64,000 bases of DNA from Prorocentrum cordatum (taxonomy: Eukaryota > Sar > Dinophyceae > Prorocentrales > Prorocentraceae), in the NCBI GenBank assembly GCA_963575745.1, contig CAUYUJ010016913.1, forward strand, positions 91,001-155,000, in the 5' to 3' direction. Position numbers and translations under genes: made by a program. Shown piece after piece: positions 32,219-42,131 of the stretch. Position 1 is the stretch's first letter, and each line of letters starts with the position of its first letter. The notes below the pieces were generated by a model. It did no database searches, had not been told where the DNA came from, and saw only the letters and a program-made list of their open reading frames with translations.

Positions 32219-32240
32219 GGAGAGGGAGAGGAGGAACAAC
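31865..32240. repeat. CCT tract and GA microsatellite
   Basis: (CCT)n at 31865-31945, then about 100 bp of other sequence including part of F8 (GAATCCAGCCGTGGCAACGA), then GAGAGCGAGA-type (GA)n to 32240. Confidence 0.9.
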
Positions 32241-32572
32241 AATAAAGCAGAAGCAGCGAACGCTGCCCCACCGCTCGCCCAGGAGAGCGGGGGACCACGC
32301 TCCGCACCATACTTAGAGAGATGGGCCCCTCCCTGGAGGCATGGGCGGGGGGACCCCGGGGCGAGGAGGCCTGGAACGGTGCACAAACTCAAGCCCAAAG
32401 GCCCCCCCCCCAAGCCGATCCCCTCAGGACTCCAGTCCTCCATCGGCGGCGACCGAGGGAGGGAAGCAGGAAGGAGCAGGCCTCCTCGGAAGGCGGCGGG
32501 GCTTCTCAGAGACCCCGCCGCCTCCCGAGAGGTTTTTTGTCTGTCTCTCGGGGGAATGCTTGAACGAAGGGG

Positions 32573-32728
32573 CCCTGGGACACACAGATAAATGCACACA
32601 AATGACAGGATCACCCATATGTCCCAACATCTTCTGGGCTTTTGTCCTCCCCCCCCTTCCCATATGTTCCCGCGTTTCCGGGGGAATCGACGATTCATTG
32701 TGTCTGTCTGTGTGTTTTTCCCCCTCCG
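32573..32728 (+). mobile_element. F11 element, copy 2
   Basis: Starts CCTGGGACACACAGATAAAT, middle CCCCTTCCCATATGTTCCCG, end TTGTGTCTGTCTGTGTGTTT followed by CCCCCTCC. The ends are inverted GACACACA/TGTGTCTG. Confidence 0.75.
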
Positions 32729-32916
32729 GATTGACAAACTTCTCAGAAGGCCGGGGGGCTTCCGAGCCTTCCGAGCCTCGCGTCCCCCCCCAGGGGCTCG
32801 GCGCCATCCCCCAGGGCCCGGCCTGCTACCCCCCTGGCGGAAAGGCAAGACCCGTCGGCACCAAATGGGGGAAATCGCAGCGCGTCAGGATGTGCGCTGG
32901 AGCAGGCTGCAGTCGG

Positions 32917-33072
32917 GTCGGGTATGTCCTTCAACAGGCGGGTTCTGAGCGACGATTGAAACTTTAAATAGCCAAAAAATGCGATGACAGACATTCACAA
33001 ATCGTGAAGCATCGTCCCCAGACTATTTTTTGTTATTTTTGAATATTCCTCCTGTAGAGGGACGTCCCCGAC
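32917..33072. mobile_element. F7 element, copy 2
   Basis: Left end GTCGGGTATGTCCTTCAACA continuing GGCGG; right end CCTCCTGTAGAGGGACGTCC continuing CCGAC. Size 156 bp. Interior diverged from the other copies and AT-richer. Confidence 0.75.
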
Positions 33073-33084
33073 TTAAGGCTACAT

Positions 33085-33258
33085 CGGTACGGAGTCGAGA
33101 TCGAATCGGATATTGGCCGCGCCAAGATGCATAACCGCACCATATGCGAACATCGGGCCTCACCAGACCGCCGTAATATCAGAATCGAACCGGATCGGGC
33201 GCGGAATCGGCATCGAATCGGATCGAAAATAGACCCTGACACCGACTTGATCCTGTTT
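33085..33258. mobile_element. F6 dispersed repeat, copy 2
   Basis: CTACATCGGTACGGAGTCGA, ATCGAATCGGATATTGGCCG and ACCGGATCGGGCGCGGAATC follow the same order as at 5067 and 47712. It starts about 12 bp after the end of an F7 element. Confidence 0.65.
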
Positions 33259-33416
33259 TGACTCTGGCAAGTTTACTCGCATGGACGGGAGGGGGCTGAA
33301 CCTGAAGCAGGACGCAAATGACTTGACGTGCGGAAGTCACGCCAGTCGAAAGGCACGCGAGGGGGGGGGGGGTCGGCGAACGCCATGCAAGTGAACTCGC
33401 CTGACCCTGAAGAGAA

Positions 33417-33605
33417 CCCAGGCCCCCGACGTCTTGATTTTTTCCATAACGTCGACCCTCTCAGGTCTCGACCTATTCCCCGGGACCGGTTTTCCATCCC
33501 GAGTCGTTGTTTGACGGTCCCGAGGCCCGGTAAGGAACCCCAGGGGCCGAGAATGGCGAAAAACCTCCCGTCGAGATTTCTTTCCTTACTCGATGGGGGC
33601 CTGGG
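33417..33605 (+). mobile_element. F1 element
   Basis: Complete copy: GGCCCCCGACGTCTTGATTT, TTCCATCCCGAGTCGTTGTT, GAAAAACCTCCCGTCGAGAT, ending CTCGATGGGGGCCTGGG. A second, truncated F1 (GCCGAAAATGGCGAAC to CTACCCGATGGGGGTC) follows at 33660-33748. Confidence 0.85.
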
Positions 33606-33851
33606 TTCTCCGCCCGTGGATCGAGCCCCTTCCGAACCCAAACCGCTCCTTCTCTCGGCGTCTTGACTGTGACTGCAAGGACCCCCAGGGGCCGAAAATG
33701 GCGAACCCCCCCCCGCCGAGATGCTTTCACTACCCGATGGGGGTCCGAGAAGAGCCGGCGCCCTCGGGGCCAGAGCTCGGGCCGCCACGGCGGCCGCCCG
33801 GGACGAGGCGAGAGCGCCGCGGAGCGCTCCCGGCACGGCGCAGAGCTGCGG

Positions 33852-34072
33852 GGGCGCCCTCCGCGGCTCGCGGAGTGCGCCAACGACTGCTCGCAGAAAA
33901 ACGAGGACCACGGACCAGATTGCGTCGCAGAGGTCAGCGATTGCCTGCGCGCGAGCAGACTACTGCACCCCGACGACTGCACGGGGCACAGTGCGACGTG
34001 TGTGATCGGCTCCAGCTACTGCGTGAACTTGTGCGCGCACGTTGCGCGGCCCCACTTCCAAAGACCCCATTA
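33852..34072 (+). CDS. Possible Cys-rich exon
   Basis: A plus-strand frame with strongly C/G-ending codons reads ECANDCSQKNEDHGPDCVAE and, after about 20 residues, CTGHSATCVIGSSYCVNLC. The spacing of nine cysteines suggests a small disulphide- or metal-binding domain. No family was recognised. It ends at a TAG at 34072-34074. Upstream coding would have to come from another exon, because the frame before it overlaps a truncated F1 element. Confidence 0.35.
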
Positions 34073-34189
34073 GCCCGATTCTGAGCGGGGCAGAAGAGGG
34101 CCTCCGGAAGCCGACGGGCAGGGCCCCTCCCCCGGCAAACCCGTGCGAGCCTCGATCCCCGAAGCTCCTCGATCAGCGGGCGAAGAGCC

Positions 34190-34377
34190 CAGACCCCCTC
34201 GAGCCATGCACAAAAGCACGACGGGAGGTGTTTCGCCATGTGTTCGGCCTCCGAGGGCCCTTGCCGGGCCTCGGGGCCGTCAACAAAACGGCTCGGGATG
34301 AGAAACGGGTCCCAGGGAATAGGTCGAGACCTCGGGGGGGCGACGTACTGAAAAAATCATGACGTCGGGGGTCTGGG
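34190..34377 (-). mobile_element. F1 element, reverse
   Basis: On the plus strand it begins CCAGACCCCCTCGAGCC, continues GACGGGAGGTGTTTCGCCAT and ACGGCTCGGGATGAGAAACG, and ends ATCATGACGTCGGGGGTCTG. Complete, reverse orientation. Confidence 0.85.
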
Positions 34378-34774
34378 TCCTCTAAGCTCCTCGACCAGCG
34401 GGCGAAGAACAGTATATGGCATAAACATTCCCGCCGTCGGGGACGCCTCCCCCCAGGGCGGCTGGAAAGTCTATACCCCTGCGTGGCACCGTAGAGGTAT
34501 ACCCGTCGGTCGGAAGGAGTGGGTGGAAACACGAAGAGGAAGGCGTTGGAAGTAGATTGGGCTTCTGCCCGCCCCCTGAAGAGGAGGGAAGAGGGAAAGC
34601 CGCTCGACTCTTGAAGTAGGAAGGCGGCTAAAGTAGATTGGGATCTGGGGAGCCAACAATACCTACTTTCAACGACAGACGTGAAAACTTTGTAGCCGCC
34701 CAGGGGACAGGCGCCCCCGACGGCGGACAAGTTGATTCGATGCCCCTTCCTCGCCCGCTGACTCGAGCCCTCCC

Positions 34775-35072
34775 CAGACCCTGACGTCGTGATTCGCTCA
34801 GCAACGTCGACCCCCAGAGGTATGGACCCCTTCCCGGGACCAGTGCTTCCTCCTGAGTCGCTTCTTGACGGCCCCGAGGCCCGGGAAGGGCCCCCAGAGG
34901 CCCGCCAATAGCGAAAAGTCTCCCGTCGCGATTTTGGTCACAGCGTCGACCCCAAGCGGTTTTTCATCCTGATCCGTTCCTTGACGGTCCCGAGGCCCGG
35001 GAAGGGCCCCTGGAGGCCGACAATAGCGAAAGACCTCGCGTCGTGATTTTTCATGACTCGAGGGGGTCTGGG
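34775..35072 (+). mobile_element. F1 element with duplicated body
   Basis: One pair of F1 termini (CAGACCCTGACGTCGTGATT and TCATGACTCGAGGGGGTCTG) encloses two tandem copies of the interior: each has TTGACGG(C/T)CCCGAGGCCCGG, GAAGGGCCC and a GTCGCGATTTT/GTCGTGATTTT block. Total 298 bp instead of about 185. Confidence 0.85.
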
Positions 35073-35094
35073 ATCGGGAGCCTCCGCCCCCCCT

Positions 35095-35652
35095 CCCCCT
35101 CCTCCTCCTCCTCCTCCTCCTCCTTCTCCTCCTCCTCCGTCTCCTCTTCCTCCTCCTCCTCCTCCTCCTCCTCCTCCTCCTCCTCCTCCTCCTCCTCCTC
35201 CTCCTCCTCCTCCTCGAGGAGGTCTGGGTCCTCGGCCATGTGCCACCGCCCCGCAGTAGCCGGGCGCGCGCGCGGAGGCCGTGCGCGCGCCGGGGGGCCC
35301 GCATGACTCTGCTTGACTTCTCGGGCGGCGGCACCTCCTGCGCCGTGAAGCGATGGCCCCTCTCGGCGCCTCCCCGGGGGGGGGGGGGGCGGCGGGGGTC
35401 GCGCGGGCTCGGGCCGGGCCGCTCGCCAGAACGGCCCCCGCCGGGGAGGAGGAGGAGGAGAAAGAGAGAAGGACAGAGAGGAAGGAGGAGAGGAGGAGGA
35501 GGAGGAGGAGGGAGAGGAGAGGAGGAGGAGGAGGAGGAGGAGGAGTAGGAGGAGGAGGAGGAGGAGGACGAGGAGAAGGAGGAGGAGGCGGAGGAGGAGG
35601 AGGAGATGGAGGAGGAGGAGGAGGAGGAGGAGGAGGAGGAGGAGGAGATGGA
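35095..35652. repeat. CCT tract and AGG tract, convergent
   Basis: (CCT)n at 35095-35215 and (AGG)n at 35445-35652, so opposite strands carry the purine run on the two sides. Between them, 35230-35440 is GC-rich. A plus frame starting MTLLDFSGGGTSCAVKRW there is a weak exon candidate. Confidence 0.9.
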
Positions 35653-35654
35653 AA

Positions 35655-36690
35655 GACAAGAAACAACAAAAAGAGGAGAGAGGAAGGAGGGCGCCAAAGC
35701 TGTGCACCCTCATACCGAGCCTGGCCGGGCCCAGTCCTGGGCCCAAGAGATCGGTGCATCTACGCCAGGCGAGGAAGGCGCGCGCACCACTCCTGCGCCC
35801 AAGAGGGGCCTGGCCAGGATCTCGCTGTGAGGGCGTGAAGCTTTGGCGCCCTCCGCGCGGGGACCCGTCACGCGGCTTGTGGCGCCCCCGCGGGCCCCTC
35901 CTTGGGGAGGCAGCTCCTATTGGAGGCCCTCGAGAGAACGACGGAGGGCAATTGGGCCAGACGAGGGGGGCACCGAGCCGGACTGAGCCGGACTGAGCCG
36001 GACTGAGCCCGGGAGGAAGCCAGGTGACGCGGGAGTCAACATGGGCGGAGCGGGATTATGCCAGACTGGGCCAGCTGTCGACCACGAATCTATCAGCGCC
36101 AATGCTGGATCTGACCTCCCAGGAACTGCACCCGAGCCCGAACCTCCCCCCGCCGTGAAGCAAGACGGGTCCCGAGGGAAACTCCAGGGAAACTGGTCCT
36201 GAGGTCCTTCGGCGCTTTGGGGCACTCGGGGCCCTCTCCGAGCCCTTGGACCCTCCCCAGAGAACTATTCGCGATGACGAGCGCGGAAGCCTTTTGGGGG
36301 CTTCTGGGGGCTTCTTGGGCTGCATCGGCGTCTTGGGGAACTCTGGAAGCTTTCTTAGGCCGTCTTGGCGCCATCTTGGGCTGTCTGGGGGCCCTCTTGG
36401 AGGCCAGCACTTGCGAACAACGGTGGCTACCGAATACCGCTGCGTAAGCGAGGCGCTTGGAGTCGCCCGCGCCCCTACGATGACGCGGGAGAGGCGGGAA
36501 ACGAAGGATGTCGTCGTACGAACCCTGGCTGGAGAAAAAGAAGGAAGGGGAGGTGACGGAGAGGTGAGGGGAAGGAAAGGGGAGGGGATCTCAAGAACCA
36601 GATGCGGCTTGGCGGAGCCGCGCGCCTGCAAGAACGAAGGGCTCCTCGATGGACCCTTACTTCTTGGCCTCGCTCTTGGTCACCTCGGCG
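35655..36690. other. Mixed region, no supported gene
   Basis: GAGCCGGACT is repeated at 35972-36010. From 36280 to 36420 the sequence is reverse satellite B (TTCTTAGGCCGTCTTGGCGC). Other open frames are Arg/Pro-rich and unconvincing. A CCT tract follows at 36690-36740. Confidence 0.45.
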
Positions 36691-36744
36691 ACTCCTCCTC
36701 CTCCTCCTCCTCCTCCTCCTCCTCCTCCTCCTCCTTCTTCTCTC

Positions 36745-37142
36745 CCTCCAGGGCGGACAAAGGGGGATAGCAAAGGGGGCGGCGTGAGCGAACCAGCTCA
36801 CGTGGCCGATTGTCCTGGCGACTCCCAGCGCCCGGGGGCGGCCGAGCATCGAGGAAAGGGCCTGCATGGGGCCGCACCAGGGCCGCACGCAGCGGTTTTC
36901 TCCCCCTCTCGGGGCTTCGCAGACGGGAGTTTAGCTCACTGGGGGCTTAGGCTTTTCCATCTGCCCCCGTTTACTGTGCCCCCGTCTACGGCGCCCGGGG
37001 CCCCCTAACAGGGGCACGTCCAAACGCGTAAACCGGCGTTCCCCGTGCCCCCGCTTGCTGTGCCCCCGTCTCTGGCGCCCTGACCCGCCCCCCGGTTCCC
37101 GGGCCCCCCTTTGCGTCCGACCCGAGTGGACATCGTCGTCCA
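36745..37142. other. GC-rich spacer, nothing recognised
   Basis: GTGCCCCCGTCTACGGCGCC and GTGCCCCCGTCTCTGGCGCC are a pair of related blocks about 90 bp apart, the only internal repeat seen. No coding frame stands out. Confidence 0.4.
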
Positions 37143-37297
37143 GGAGGGGAAAAAACACACACAGACACAATTGATCGTCCACTCCCAAGAAAATATGGGA
37201 AACTATGGGAAGTGGGGGGGAAGACAAAAACTCAAAACATATGGGAAAATATGGGGGAACATTTGATTTGTGTATTTATTTGTGTGTGTCCTGGGGC
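37143..37297 (-). mobile_element. F11 element, copy 3, reverse
   Basis: Reverse-complemented it reads CCAGGACACACACAAATAAA, then CTTCCCCCCCACTTCCCATA and ATTGTGTCTGTGTGTGTTTT, collinear with copies 1 and 2. Confidence 0.75.
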
Positions 37298-37299
37298 CC

Positions 37300-37760
37300 C
37301 TTCAGTCGTCTGGCTCTCGGGTCACAAACCCGAATCTCCGGGGCGGCCGTTCGGCACGACTCGGCCGCCCTCGGCCAGGCGCAGCACCTGGGACACGTCC
37401 CGAAGCCAGGAGACCGCTGGGAGTCCACCCGGTCAAACTCCCCCGATGCCAAACGACGTGGGAGCAAGCGTTGCGCCGTGACAGGACACCACAAGTCCTG
37501 CCGACTGAGTGCGTAAGTCGATCATATAGTCATTTGTCGTTTTGCACGTTTCTCTGCCCGCGGACGACCGGGGCAACAGTGGGCAGCTTCAGTTTACAAT
37601 GCGTCGCAGCATGTCTGAGCACATCGAATAATTTATGTCGCTCCCCTTTACCCTCTTCTTCCTGTTCTGGCGTTTTGTTGTTCTAGCTTTCTCCTCCGGC
37701 TCCAATAATGAATCCTTGACTGCCCACTTGCTTGCTTGCTTGCTCGCATGCTCTGCCCGC
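37300..37760. other. Spacer with TTGC repeats
   Basis: GC-rich then AT-richer sequence without a convincing frame, ending in CTTGCTTGCTTGCTTGCTCG at 37727-37746. Confidence 0.4.
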
Positions 37761-37764
37761 GCGC

Positions 37765-38375
37765 CAAGCATCATGAGGTGCACGTTCTGCACTGGACGCC
37801 ACAGTGCTACTCTGAAAACTGCTGTGCCAAAAAGGAAGGAGGGGAATACTCAGGAACGAGGAAGAGCCAAATGAGGAGGAGCAGGAAATAATATTAAATG
37901 GCCACCTGCGCAAGGACAGGGACGCTACGAACCCGTTCGACGAGCGCCATGGATTCGGCCTCGAAGGCGCCGCGACGGATGCGCATGTGAACGCCCTTTG
38001 TGCCCGCGAAGACGGGTTCTTCGGTGGACCCTGTATTCGATCTTGTTTGCCGGGGGCTGTGTTTACCCCCGTCGCCGACTCCGTGGAGTTTTGGATGGAC
38101 CAGACATGTGCGCCCAACTCGGTGATATCATACATAAACAAGACTTGAAGCTCGCTGCGCTTCGCTTTGAAGTCTTGGAATAGTACATGGTGGGAGCGAT
38201 GCGTGGGCCGAAGGCGGTCTTTGTGCTGGACCAAGAAGCGTGGGCAGGGCCAGGGAACTGGACGGAAACCGCAAGACACGCCGGCAAGTGGACGACGGGC
38301 GCGCCCGTGCGAGGGTACAGGGGGGCTGGTGTCCACAACTTGCGGCAGGAAGAATTCGCCGGGAAGCTGTCCTAA
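37765..38375 (+). pseudogene. Frame-broken plus-strand coding region
   Basis: Three consecutive segments look coding but lie in different frames. From about 37780 the frame reads LHWTPQCYSENCCAKKEGGE. From about 37860 to 38145 it reads EEEPNEEEQEIILNGHLRKD and later ADSVEFWMDQTCAPNSVISY, ending at a TGA. From 38187 to TAA at 38373-38375 it reads MRGPKAVFVLDQEAWAGPGN. Codons are natural with some G/C bias and there is no room for normal introns between segments. It may be a decayed intronless gene, or a good gene with sequence errors. No family recognised. It converges on the zinc-finger gene at 38372-38996, the two stop codons overlapping. Confidence 0.4.
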
Positions 38376-38996
38376 ATTTCTTGTGGTATTTTTGTGAAGC
38401 GTTTTCGTCCCTGCCGCTTCAGGGCGCCGCGATTGTCTCTGAAGGTGTCCGGGGGGATTCTTGGGGAGCGCGCGTGCGAGAGATGAGCAAGCAAGTCGGT
38501 GAGGGTCATTTCTCTGTTCACTGGTTCACAGAAAGTGGCCACGACGGTACGGGCAAGCGAGCGCGGCGCGGGCTCGCCGAACAGGCTATCATACTGGCGG
38601 GGGCGGGGGGGGGAGAAGGGACTGGTTGCCGGACGATCAGCGCACCGGCTGCGGGTGCTGCGTCGCCAATCGTCTTTGGAGTATTCGTCTTGCAGGCGGT
38701 GTTGGCCGCATGTGGCGCATAGTCGAAGCAGTGTAGGGGCATCGTCTGTTGAGCAGCATTCGGTGCAACGGGCTTGGTGAATTCCCGAATGCAGTTGGCT
38801 AGAAGAGAGAAGAGCGCGGCAAGCATCTGCTGCAGCCCCTGCAAATCAGAAATGCCACAGGGGCATTGTCAGTAGAGCAGCACTCGGTGCAACGAGCTTG
38901 ATCCGTTCGCACATGCAGTTGGCTCGCCGAGAAATCTGAGCGAGGCAAGCATTTGCCGCATTCCCTGCAAGTCAAAGTGATTCGCTTCGGGGGCAT
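38372..38996 (-). pseudogene. Stc1-like repeat zinc-finger gene with frameshift
   Basis: Minus strand, ATG at 38996. The protein begins with a zinc-binding repeat LTCRECGKCLPRSDFSASQL ending RCTECC, then a second repeat LICRGCSRCLPRSS that runs into a stop at 38799. Reading on in the next frame restores SSQLHSGIHQARCTECC and then a third, diverged repeat LCATCGQHRLQDEYSKDDW. Comparing repeats 1 and 2 shows two bases missing before AGCCAACTG. The C-x2-C..F-S-x2-Q-L..C-x2-C pattern is that of Stc1-type domains (family knowledge). After the repeats the frame stays open to TAG at 38374-38372 (QYDSLFGEPAPRSLARTVVA, MTLTDLLAHLSHARSP). About 207 residues without the shift. No introns, and a spliced-leader-like sequence just upstream suggests a retroposed mRNA copy. 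Either a decayed retrogene or an intact gene with a sequence error. Confidence 0.6.
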
Positions 38997-39020
38997 GAGG
39001 CAGGTGTCCTTATGAGAGAG

Positions 39021-39042
39021 TTTGAGCCAGGATGGCGGACGT
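39021..39042 (-). promoter_or_regulatory. Relict dinoflagellate spliced-leader-like sequence
   Basis: On the minus strand GCCATCCTGGCTCAAA lies 24 bases 5' of the zinc-finger gene's ATG. The conserved dinoflagellate spliced leader ends GCCATTTTGGCTCAAG; 13 of these 16 bases match, and CGT a few bases further 5' fits the CCGTA start. Such relics mark genes re-inserted from trans-spliced mRNA. Confidence 0.5.
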
Positions 39043-39239
39043 GCGAATAAAGAAGATGATGGGATTCGGGAGGGAGCGAATGGCCGGGGTTAGCGCGGAC
39101 CGACCCGCAGGCTGCAGCCAATTTTCCATTCCCAAGACAAACAGATTGCTGAGCGCCCGAATGAGGTTAGGAAGAAGGGTGGATGAAGCGGAAGGCATTG
39201 TCGGTGGAGCTTTCGGGGTATCTTGAGGTAGTCTACGGA

Positions 39240-40190
39240 TCAACGCCTTTGGGCCATATTGGGGCCGTATGTGGCCGTGCTGGGTCCATGTTGGGCCGTC
39301 TTGGAAGCATGTTGGGGGGTGGTAGGTAGCTCTGAGGCCTGTTTGGATCTCAGGGGGCGTATGAGATTGTGGGGGCCTTCTGGGAGGTCCTGGAGGCCTC
39401 CTGGAGGGTTCGGAGGCATGGGTTCTCTCGGGTCTCTGGGGACTCCTTTTGGGCGCACTTAGGGCCACTTGTGCCTTCTTGGACGCTCATGGACAATCTT
39501 GGGGCCCTCTCGGGCCGTCGTGGGGCCCTCTTAAGCCGTCTTGAAGCCTTCCGTGGCCGACTTGGGCGTTGGGGAGATCAACAGAAGCGAACATGCTGAA
39601 AGTATACACTTCCACAGGGACTGGGACAAAGTTGGAGGCCTGTCGGAGCTGCCTGGGGGCGTCTTGGGGCCCTTCGGCCTGTGTGAGGCCACCTTGGGGC
39701 TTTTCGGAGCGCTCGCAGGGCCCGCCGGGGGTGACCTGGGAGCCTCTTGTGCAATCTCTTGAGCTTTTTTGGGGTAATTTTGGGGCCTCTTGGGCCGTCT
39801 TGGACGCTCCTTGAACCGTCTTGGGGCTCTCTCGGGCCGTCTTGGGGCTCTCTGGAACCGTCTTGTGACCTTCTTGGGCTGTCTCGGACGTTGGGAAGAT
39901 CCACGGAAGCGAACATGGTGAACATGCACGTTGTCCTCAAAGGGAATGGGGCGATTTTGGCCTCCTGGGGCCTTCTTGGGGGGCCTGTTGGAACTGTATT
40001 GGGGTGTCTTGGGGGCCTTCGGCCTGCATTGAAGCCATTTTGGTGCGTCTCGGAACGCTCTTTGGGCCCTCCCAGGGTGACCTGGGAGCCTCTTGGGCAG
40101 TCTTGGCGCCTCTCGGGGTGACCTCGGAGTCTCGAGGGCAATTTGGCAGCCTCCTCGGGAGGTCAAGAAGGCCCGAAAAGTGCCCACGAA
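39240..40190 (-). repeat. 21-bp satellite B array, reverse
   Basis: Plus strand reads GGGGCC(T/C)TCTTGGG and similar, the reverse complement of the 9160-9850 array. Minus-strand heptads such as PRSPREA PRLPKRL show the 21-bp period. Two short non-repeat inserts (about 39565-39650 and 39880-39950) each contain GATC(A/C)ACAGAAGCGAACATG-like sequence. Confidence 0.7.
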
Positions 40191-40319
40191 GGGGGGGGCC
40201 ATCCTTGGGTCAGATAGTATAGATAGGAATGTTTAGAATCGAACAAATTACAGGTTCGCTTCATTTCGCCTTTAAAATTTCGATCGCGTGGCGCCATAGA
40301 AGCGCACCGCGACCACTGG

Positions 40320-41440
40320 TGCCGTCTGCGCTGCGGCCTCTTGGCTCATGGGCCTCGCTGGGCGTGTATTGGCTGCTCCCGCATGCGTGCTTTCTGGCTG
40401 GGGCTCCCAGCGCTCACGGGGCTCTTTTTTCTCGGGAGGCTCCTTTCGAGGGTCGCCGAGCTCGTAGACTCACAGCGGGGATGGTGTGGCTCAGAGGGCT
40501 CAAAGGGCCTTGGGCGTATGCGGCTCAAAGGGCTCACGAGGTTTCGGGCGCACATGACTTAGATGGCTCATGGAACTCACAGGGCACATTGCGGCGTCTC
40601 GCGTGGCTCATAGTGTTCATGGGGCTTCGGGCGCGCTTGGTTCCTAGAGCTCACGGTGCTCATGAGGCTCGCGGGCGGTCGCATGTAGCTCACCAGGATC
40701 GTAGGGTTCATCGCGGGGGCTCGCGTGGCTCATGGGGTTCCTGGGGCTGCGGGCGCAACGGCTCATGGGACGCATGAGGCTATGATTGCACGCGGCTCTT
40801 GGGGCCCACTGTGGAGGCGGGCCCGCGCGGCATAGGGCCCGTGGGGCTCTGGGCGCATATGGTGCATTGCGGGGGTGGTCGCGGGCCTACAGAGCTCAAC
40901 GGGCTGTGGGCGCATATGGTGCGCAGGGCTCACGGGGCCAATGAGGCTATGGGCGCATATGGCTTATAGGGCTCGCAAGGCATCATCGGGCTCATCGCGG
41001 GGGGGGGGTGGGGCTCACAGGCTGTCTGGCGCATATCGCTGATAGGGTTCATGGGGCTTTGGGGGCATATGCCTCATGGGGCTCGTGGGCTCTGGGCGTA
41101 CATGCTCCCAGGGCCCAGAGGGCGCATCGTGGGTGTCGTTCGGCCCATAGGGTTCATGGGGTTTCAGTGTCGCGGGGTTCATGGGAGCCACGGAATTGAG
41201 GCGCGCATGCCTCATGCGGCTCCGAGGGCTCATGGGCCCCTGGGGGCATATGGTCCATGGGAAGCGTGAAGCCCATAGGGCTCATAAGGCCCATGGGGGC
41301 CATGGGTCTCGCGGGGCTTTGGGCGCATACTTCTCGTAGGGCTCAGAGAGCCTCTGGAGGCATGTGGCTCATATGACGCATGGGCTCATAGTGAAGGGTC
41401 TCGTGGCTCATGGGGATCAGGGGGCGGCGGGCGCGCATGT
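40320..41440 (+). repeat. Degenerate GGGCTCATGG satellite
   Basis: More than 1.1 kb of imperfect units built from GGGCTCATGGGGCT, TGGGCGCATATGG and CTCATAGGGCTC. Spacing varies around 24-36 bp, so no single exact period can be given by eye. Open frames are repeat-derived (PHEPYGP, PMRHMPPK). Confidence 0.7.
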
Positions 41441-41528
41441 CTCATGGGGCTCATCAAAAAGTGTGCTGGGTCGCGGCGCTCGGAGGGCTCATGAAGGTCG
41501 CAGGTAGGGCCGTGCGGGGCCGTACAGC

Positions 41529-42131
41529 TCATGGGCGTCGTATAAAACTCGAAGGGGGCACGCGAAAGTCGCGAGCTGCGTGGGGCTGATTTTGCCGCGC
41601 CCACCGGACGTTCGGGGGCACGGCCACCATCACCAGATACTTGGCGGTGGGACAGGCCTGGAGAGGGCACCGACGCGCTGCGAGTGGGGCGCGCGCCTGC
41701 GGTGGCGAGAGGGGCACTGGCACGAGGCGCGCGCCGGAAATGGCCAGAGATCCCTGGCTGTCGTCTGCGGTCAACTCGTCGCTGGTCTTGCACCTTCTCG
41801 CGGGGCGCTTCTTGACGCCGTTCGTCTTGGCAGCGCTCTTCCTGGGCTGCGGATCAGTGGCGGCGATGGCGAGTACGGGGGCGTCTCCCGAAGCATCCGC
41901 CACGTCGCTTTCAACGCGGCGGTGTGTTAGGTTCTCAAATTCTAGCGTTCGGATTCGGAGCAGAGCCCAGCATGTGTCAGTTCGGGGAGCTGGGTCTGGT
42001 TCTTCCCAATGGGAGAACGACCGCTGAAGGAAAATGCTCCGGGTCCCTCCGCACGGGGGGTCATGTTCACAGCAAGTGCGGGATAGCGTGGCCCAGGAAA
42101 CAATACAGATTCGGTCGTCCAGCGTGCGCAA
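41529..42131 (-). CDS. Weak coding candidate, basic protein
   Basis: A 200-codon minus-strand frame from ATG at 42131. The middle part (VESDVADASGDAPVLAIAAT, RRCKTSDELTADDSQGSLAI) has natural composition and fairly G/C-ending codons. The ends look like chance opening. No domain recognised; may contain a real internal exon at about 41930-41730. Confidence 0.25.
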   Translation of the reverse strand: MRTLDDRICIVSWATLSRTCCEHDPPCGGTRSIFLQRSFSHWEEPDPAPRTDTCWALLRIRTLEFENLTHRRVESDVADASGDAPVLAIAATDPQPRKSAAKTNGVKKRPARRCKTSDELTADDSQGSLAISGARLVPVPLSPPQARAPLAARRCPLQACPTAKYLVMVAVPPNVRWARQNQPHAARDFRVPPSSFIRRP

